A program made the translations under genes and the position numbers. The notes under the pieces are model-generated. The model was not told where the DNA came from and did not search any database. It was given only the letters and a program-made list of their open reading frames with translations. A stretch of 64,000 bases of DNA. Source: Salidesulfovibrio onnuriiensis (GTDB lineage: Bacteria; Desulfobacterota; Desulfovibrionia; Desulfovibrionales; Desulfovibrionaceae). The first letter of the stretch is position 1, and every line of letters begins with the position of its first letter. This document shows, piece by piece, positions 61,301-64,000 of this stretch. The stretch lies in the NCBI RefSeq assembly GCF_008001235.1, contig NZ_CP040751.1, positions 3,822,745 through 3,886,744 of the forward strand. The letters are read 5' to 3'.

Positions 61301-64000
61301 ACGAGCCTGAGCATCACCGCGGCCCAGCTGCTGGCCAACGACAGCGATCCCGAAGGCACCGGCCTGACGATCACGGAAGTGCACAACGGGGCCCACGGCA
61401 CCGTGGAACTGGTGAACGGCGAAATCACCTTCACCCCGGACGCCGACTACAACGGCGACGCCACCTTCACCTACACGGTGGCCGACGCCAGCGGCAAGGA
61501 AACCACCGCCACGGCAACCGTCACGGTCACCGCGACCAACGACGCGCCCGTCGCCGTGGACGACGAATTCGGCGCAACCACGGTCATCGAACCGGTCACC
61601 ATCTCCGTGGACGTGGCCCTGCATGAAAGCCATCCCAACATTGAAGCGAACTGGGCAAGCAAGGGCGTAATCGTCAAGGCATTTGCCGGCAACGGCCTCG
61701 ACCAGAGCACCTGGCTGGGCGAAGGGGAAGGCCCCAAGCCCAAGCTGGACCACGGCAACATCGACTGGGACGGCGACCACCACAACGATTACACCGGCCT
61801 GGCGGTCAAGTCCGTGCACAACCTGAACAACGAACAGATCGACCTGCTGGACGGCAGCGAAGGCACCGGCACGGAACTGCTGGCGGTATCCTTTGACGGC
61901 AAGACCGTGCAGAGCGTGACCCTGACCCTGGGCGCACTGTTCGACGCGGACGACGGCGCCATCTGGAACGGCGATCTCACCGAGATGGCCCGCGTGGCCG
62001 CCTTTGACGCGGACGGCAACCTGCTCGGCTACGTGGATGTGGACGGCGACCTCGACGGCCTCGTGAACGTGACGCTGGACGTCGCCGAACTGGGCTACCC
62101 GGCTCCCATCGCCGAAGTGGCGGTCATGCCGCTCCAGAACGGCGCGGGCGACGACCCGGCCAACTCCGACTTCGTGCTCAAGGCGGTCACCGCCACCACC
62201 ACGGGCGGCGTGGAAGGCGTGTTCTACGAGGACCAGACCATCGAACTGGACGCCACCCAGCTCATCACCGCCGCCAACGCCGCGGGCGAGGCGGACAGCG
62301 ACGTGGACGGCGACCTGCTCACCGTCACCGACGTGTTCAACCCGACCCACGGCAGCGTGACCCTGACCGACGAGGGCAAGGTGGTCTTCGAGCCCGATGA
62401 CGACTTCTCGGGCCAGGCAACCTTCCAGTACACGGTCTCGGACGGACACGGCGGCACCGACACGGCCACCGTGACCCTGAACATCACGCCCAACGACAAC
62501 GAGGCCCCGAGCATCGACCTCGACGCCACGGGCAGCAACTTCGACATCAATGCCGAGGCTTCGGATTCCTGGGGCTACAACCTGCTGGGCATGTACGTGC
62601 TCGACGATGCGGGCAACCCCGTGGTCACCGAAGTGCTCTACGACTACAGCAACGTGGACGGCCCGCGCGACCTGAACCCCGGCGATCTGCTCACGCACCT
62701 GGAAGAGGGCCAGACCCCGCACTTCTTCGTGCTCAACAGCGAAGAGGTCCGCACCGGCCCGGCCTTCCGCGAGGACGTGGAAATCACTTCACCAAGGATG
62801 ATGACGGCCAGTGGTGGGGCACCGGCGTCAACGAGAACGGCGAGGCCCAGACCTTCAAGGCCTTCTTCGACGACGCCTCGCTGAACCCTTCGGCGAACAG
62901 TTCCGCATCGACGCCACGGACGCCTCGGACGGCACCCAGCACTGGAGCTTCGAGGAATTCATCCGCAATGCCCAGGACAACACCACCCACGCCATAGACT
63001 GGGACGACGTGCGCTTCACCGTGACCCCGGTGGACGACGACGCCAGCGCTACAACGCCACATTCTCCGAGGGCGGCGACCCGGTCTCCATCGCGGGCAAC
63101 CTGTCCATCGGCGACGCGGATTCCGGCTCCCTGTCCAAGGCGGTCATCACCCTGACCAACGCCCATGACGGCGACACGCTCCACACCGACGGCCTGCCCG
63201 CGACCTGCTTGTGGAAGTGGATTCCTCCACGCCCGCAGGATCACCGTGACCCTGACCGGCGATGCTCCCCGGCGGAATACGCCGAAGCCATCAAGTCCAT
63301 CACCTTCGGCACCACCTCCGGCGATGAGACCCCGAGGAAATCACCGTGCAGGTGACCGACGCCGAGGGCAACAAGTCCCTGGCAAGCAACCGCCACCGCC
63401 ACCATCAACGTGGAGGCGGGCGACGCCGACATGGTCAACCTGGACGTCACCGGCCAGCAGGTGCACTTCGTTTCCCAGAACGCGGCTACAACAACATGCT
63501 CGGCATCTACCGCCTGGACGCCCACGGCGACCCCGTGGACCCGGAAATCATCCTGCCCAGCAGCCACTCCCCCGAACTGGTCGCCCACCTTCGGCGGGGA
63601 CGAGGACATACGCTTCTTCCTGATCCCGGACGGCGGCGACATGAACATCGACTTCAGCCAGGAACTCCACTTCATCCCCCACGGGGACACCTGGGAACTC
63701 TCGTGGGCGCGCTGAACAACAGCCACTATGTGGACGTGAAGTTCGACGACCCGGGCCTCAACCCGACCACCGAGGAACCCGGCTTCCAGTTCCCGCAGGG
63801 CGAGGACGCGGGCATCACCGTGCATGTGGACGAATCCGTGCTGGTCAAGGTGGACGACCAGTTCTCCGGCGGGGATGACGACGACTACAACGACCTGATC
63901 ATCGACGTGCGCGGCTCGGAACACGGCCTGTTCCACGGCGGCGACGGCAACGACACGGCATACGGAAACGAGGGCAACGACACCCTGCACGGCCATGACG
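50286..64000 (+). CDS. Giant LapA-type RTX adhesin, frame interrupted, C-terminus beyond window
   Basis: Starts at ATG 50286 behind CAGGAG and runs to the window end, over 4,500 codons. Order of parts: an N-terminal retention module (about 1-100, [19 protein letters not shown]); a TAAG motif at residues 104-107, the site cut by LapG in LapA-type adhesins; a low-complexity linker; one divergent cadherin-like repeat; 33 near-identical 97-residue repeats; several different cadherin/VCBS-like domains; a DUF4114-like domain ([15 protein letters not shown]); then the first RTX nonapeptides ([16 protein letters not shown]). Such proteins leave by type I secretion and hold cells to surfaces. At least 18 deletions between 52.35 and 56.96 kb and about 10 more at 62.8-63.7 kb break the frame. 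The uniform one-base losses look more like consensus errors than natural decay. Confidence 0.85.
52376..53251 (+). CDS. Adhesin in-frame segment 2 (repeats)
   Basis: Three repeats in a new frame, between the deletions at about 52354 and 53227. It is part of the same gene and has no start signal of its own. It is not an independent gene. Confidence 0.6.
   Translation: MTVNADGTLTYTPAANYNGPDTITYTVSDGHGGESTATVAVGVTPVNDGPVAVDDTATTAEDTPVTIDVLSNDTDVEGDALSVVTDAGKAPTALHGTVTVNADGTLTYTPAANYNGPDTITYTVSDGHGGESTATVAVGVTPVNDGPVAVDDTATTAEDTPVTIDVLSNDTDVEGDALSVVTDAGKAPTALHGTVTVNADGTLTYTPAANYNGPDTITYTVSDGQGGESTATVAVGVTPVNDGPVAVDDTATTAEDTPVTIDVLSNDTDVEGDALSVVTDAGKAPRPCTAP
53248..54932 (+). pseudogene. Heavily frame-broken part of the adhesin repeats
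   Basis: Contains fifteen deletion events (sixteen bases), eleven of them between 54,097 and 54,588. Losses are mostly one base from runs (CCCC to CCC, GGG to GG, TT to T). Restoring each base by comparison with sister repeats gives a continuous frame. Confidence 0.75.
54933..57017 (+). CDS. Adhesin in-frame segment 3 (repeats)
   Basis: Seven repeats in one frame, between deletions at about 54918 and 56955 (both GGGG to GGG at the same site of the repeat). One repeat has a variant start, [12 protein letters not shown], at about 56594. Confidence 0.65.
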   Translation: MVTDAGKAPTALHGTVTVNADGTLTYTPAANYNGPDTITYTVSDGQGGESTATVAVGVTPVNDGPVAVDDTATTAEDTPVTIDVLSNDTDVEGDALSVVTDAGKAPTALHGTVTVNADGTLTYTPAANYNGPDTITYTVSDGQGGESTATVAVGVTPVNDGPVAVDDTATTAEDTPVTIDVLSNDTDVEGDTLSVVTDAGKAPTALHGSVTVNADGTLTYTPAANYNGPDTITYTVSDGHGGESTATVAVGVTPVNDGPVAVDDTATTAEDTPVTIDVLSNDTDVEGDALSVVTDAGKAPTALHGTVTVNADGTLTYTPAANYNGPDTITYTVSDGQGGESTATVAVGVTPVNDGPVAVDDTATTAEDTPVTIDVLSNDTDVEGDALSVVTDAGKAPTALHGSVTVNADGTLTYTPAANYNGPDTITYTVSDGHGGENTATVAVGVTPVNDGPVAVDDTATTAEDTPVTIDVLSNDTDVEGDALSVVTDAGKAPTALHGTVTVNADGTLTYTPAANYNGPDTITYTVSDGHGGESTATVAVGVTPVNDGPVAVDDSLVTDEDTPVTIDVLSNDTDVEGDALSVVTDAGKAPTALHGTVTVNADGTLTYTPAANYNGPDTITYTVSDGHGGESTATVAVGVTPVNDGPVAVDDTATTAEDTPVTIDVLSNDTDVEGTHSPWSPMRARPPRPCTVP
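56969..62884 (+). CDS. Adhesin in-frame segment 4 (repeats and unique domains)
   Basis: The longest unbroken part, about 1,930 meaningful codons. The repeats end near 60640; then come a VCBS-like domain, two further cadherin-like domains with [10 protein letters not shown] endings, a unique domain at about 61560-62200 with Asp/Gly-rich calcium-site patterns, and another cadherin-like domain. The frame is lost at about 62785, so the last 30 or so codons before the stop are not real. Confidence 0.75.
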   Translation: MVTDAGKAPTALHGTVTVNADGTLTYTPAANYNGPDTITYTVSDGQGGESTATVAVGVTPVNDGPVAVDDTATTAEDTPVTIDVLSNDTDVEGDALSVVTDAGKAPTALHGTVTVNADGTLTYTPAANYNGPDTITYTVSDGHGGESTATVAVGVTPVNDGPVAVDDTATTAEDTPVTIDVLSNDTDVEGDTLSVVTDAGKAPTALHGTVTVNADGTLTYTPAANYNGPDTITYTVSDGQGGESTATVAVGVTPVNDGPVAVDDTATTAEDTPVTIDVLSNDTDVEGDALSVVTDAGKAPTALHGTVTVNADGTLTYTPAANYNGPDTITYTVSDGHGGESTATVAVGVTPVNDGPVAVDDTATTAEDTPVTIDVLSNDTDVEGDTLSVVTDAGKAPTALHGTVTVNADGTLTYTPAANYNGPDTITYTVSDGQGGESTATVAVGVTPVNDGPVAVDDTATTAEDTPVTIDVLSNDTDVEGDALSVVTDAGKAPTALHGTVTVNADGTLTYTPAANYNGPDTITYTVSDGHGGESTATVAVGVTPVNDGPVAVDDTATTAEDTPVTIDVLSNDTDVEGDALSVVTDAGKAPTALHGTVTVNADGTLTYTPAANYNGPDTITYTVSDGQGGESTATVAVGVTPVNDGPVAVDDTATTAEDTPVTIDVLSNDTDVEGDALSVATDAGKAPTALHGTVTVNADGTLTYTPAANYNGPDTITYTVSDGQGGESTATVAVGVTPVNDGPVAVDDTATTAEDTPVTIDVLSNDTDVEGDALSVATDAGKAPTALHGTVTVNADGTLTYTPAANYNGPDTITYTVSDGHGGESTATVAVGVTPVNDGPVAVDDTATTAEDTPVTIDVLSNDTDVEGDALSVVTDAGKAPTALHGTVTVNADGTLTYTPAANYNGPDTITYTVSDGHGGESTATVAVGVTPVNDGPVAVDDTATTAEDTPVTIDVLSNDTDVEGDALSVVTDAGKAPTALHGTVTVNADGTLTYTPAANYNGPDTITYTVSDGQGGESTATVAVGVTPVNDGPVAVDDTATTAEDTPVTIDVLSNDTDVEGDALSVATDAGKAPTALHGTVTVNADGTLTYTPAANYNGPDTITYTVSDGQGGESTATVAVGVTPVNDGPVAVDDTATTAEDTPVTIDVLSNDTDVEGDALSVATDAGKAPTALHGTVTVNADGTLTYTPAANYNGPDTITYTVSDGHGGESTATVAMTVNEVNDVDTTPDTATAYEDWYNPVGNVLFNDSEWYRLEVTGAGHENGEQGMVVKGDYGTLYIGANGWYRYELDNSLDAVQALGRDETVTENFTYTVSDGQGGTSTTPLTITVHGMNDLPVANDDTLVTSEAQSAVIDVLANDTDVDGDVLSVVGEPYAPHGTVVVNDDGTLTYTPDQGFVGQDTIYYYMTDGSHYYTQAEVSVTVNQNLAPIAGDDQFSTAEDTSLSITAAQLLANDSDPEGTGLTITEVHNGAHGTVELVNGEITFTPDADYNGDATFTYTVADASGKETTATATVTVTATNDAPVAVDDEFGATTVIEPVTISVDVALHESHPNIEANWASKGVIVKAFAGNGLDQSTWLGEGEGPKPKLDHGNIDWDGDHHNDYTGLAVKSVHNLNNEQIDLLDGSEGTGTELLAVSFDGKTVQSVTLTLGALFDADDGAIWNGDLTEMARVAAFDADGNLLGYVDVDGDLDGLVNVTLDVAELGYPAPIAEVAVMPLQNGAGDDPANSDFVLKAVTATTTGGVEGVFYEDQTIELDATQLITAANAAGEADSDVDGDLLTVTDVFNPTHGSVTLTDEGKVVFEPDDDFSGQATFQYTVSDGHGGTDTATVTLNITPNDNEAPSIDLDATGSNFDINAEASDSWGYNLLGMYVLDDAGNPVVTEVLYDYSNVDGPRDLNPGDLLTHLEEGQTPHFFVLNSEEVRTGPAFREDVEITSPRMMTASGGAPASTRTARPRPSRPSSTTPR
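63703..64000 (+). CDS. Adhesin C-terminal segment (DUF4114-like and RTX repeats), incomplete
   Basis: Frame restored after about ten further indels at 62.8-63.7 kb. It encodes [20 protein letters not shown], typical of DUF4114, and then the first calcium-binding nonapeptides. The protein continues past the window edge, where the type I secretion signal should lie. Confidence 0.75.
   Translation, partial: MGALNNSHYVDVKFDDPGLNPTTEEPGFQFPQGEDAGITVHVDESVLVKVDDQFSGGDDDDYNDLIIDVRGSEHGLFHGGDGNDTAYGNEGNDTLHGHD

Noticed and set aside
56795..62722. Very long minus-strand reading frames opposite the adhesin (also 50256-52178 and 54759-56963)
   Set aside because: They are antisense shadows of the 291-bp repeat, which happens to be stop-free on both strands. 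They give low-complexity Gly/His/Val protein, have no ribosome sites, and the plus strand carries clear domains.

Overview
The window reads as a chromosomal segment of a GC-rich delta-proteobacterial sulfate reducer, most likely a Desulfovibrionaceae relative. This is an inference from gene content and codon use; there is no rRNA or marker gene to confirm it. The support is a complete two-membrane type II secretion system, a Tat-exported multi-cluster ferredoxin with a small membrane anchor, a c-di-GMP-I riboswitch, an RTX adhesin of the LapA type, and lactate dehydrogenase.

Layout. 1-4.0 kb: sensory genes (dCache sensor, solute-binding protein, PAS histidine kinase). 4.1-10.3 kb: single housekeeping genes on the minus strand (DUF2087, GNAT acetyltransferase, GH3-like protein, methionine aminopeptidase, L-lactate dehydrogenase, YjdM/PhnA, secreted alpha/beta hydrolase), several followed by clear terminators. 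10.5-16.9 kb: an agmatine deiminase operon (Na+/solute symporter, putrescine carbamoyltransferase, agmatine deiminase, APC exchanger, carbamate kinase) with a divergent Lrp/AsnC regulator. 17.7-20.5 kb: an AT-richer island with a SIR2 + HerA anti-phage gene pair. 21.0-34.0 kb: type II secretion genes, including a GspA-GspB fusion and a divergent gspF. 34.0-39.2 kb: nine tandem paralogues of small Sec-exported proteins of unrecognised family, separated by short C(UUCG)G-type hairpins and preceded by a c-di-GMP-I riboswitch. 39.8-40.0 kb: tRNA-Asp and tRNA-Val. 40.2-43.8 kb: an ECF transporter with a TudS-like desulfidase. 43.9-45.2 kb: thiaminase I fused to a mannan-binding lectin-type domain. 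45.4-46.8 kb: Tat ferredoxin plus cytochrome b-like anchor. 46.9-49.7 kb: ACR3/BASS transporter, zinc-ribbon protein, Crp/Fnr regulator, solute-binding protein. 50.3 kb to the end: a giant adhesin with 33 almost identical 291-bp repeats, interrupted by many one-base deletions.

How it fits together. Two separate outputs look c-di-GMP-linked. The paralogue array lies behind a c-di-GMP riboswitch and next to the type II secretion genes. The adhesin has an N-terminal retention module followed by a TAAG motif, as in adhesins that the periplasmic protease LapG cleaves under c-di-GMP control. The working model is a surface-attachment locus. The array is the best candidate for an undescribed system: its family is not recognised, its organisation is unusually regular, and its regulation can be read from the sequence.
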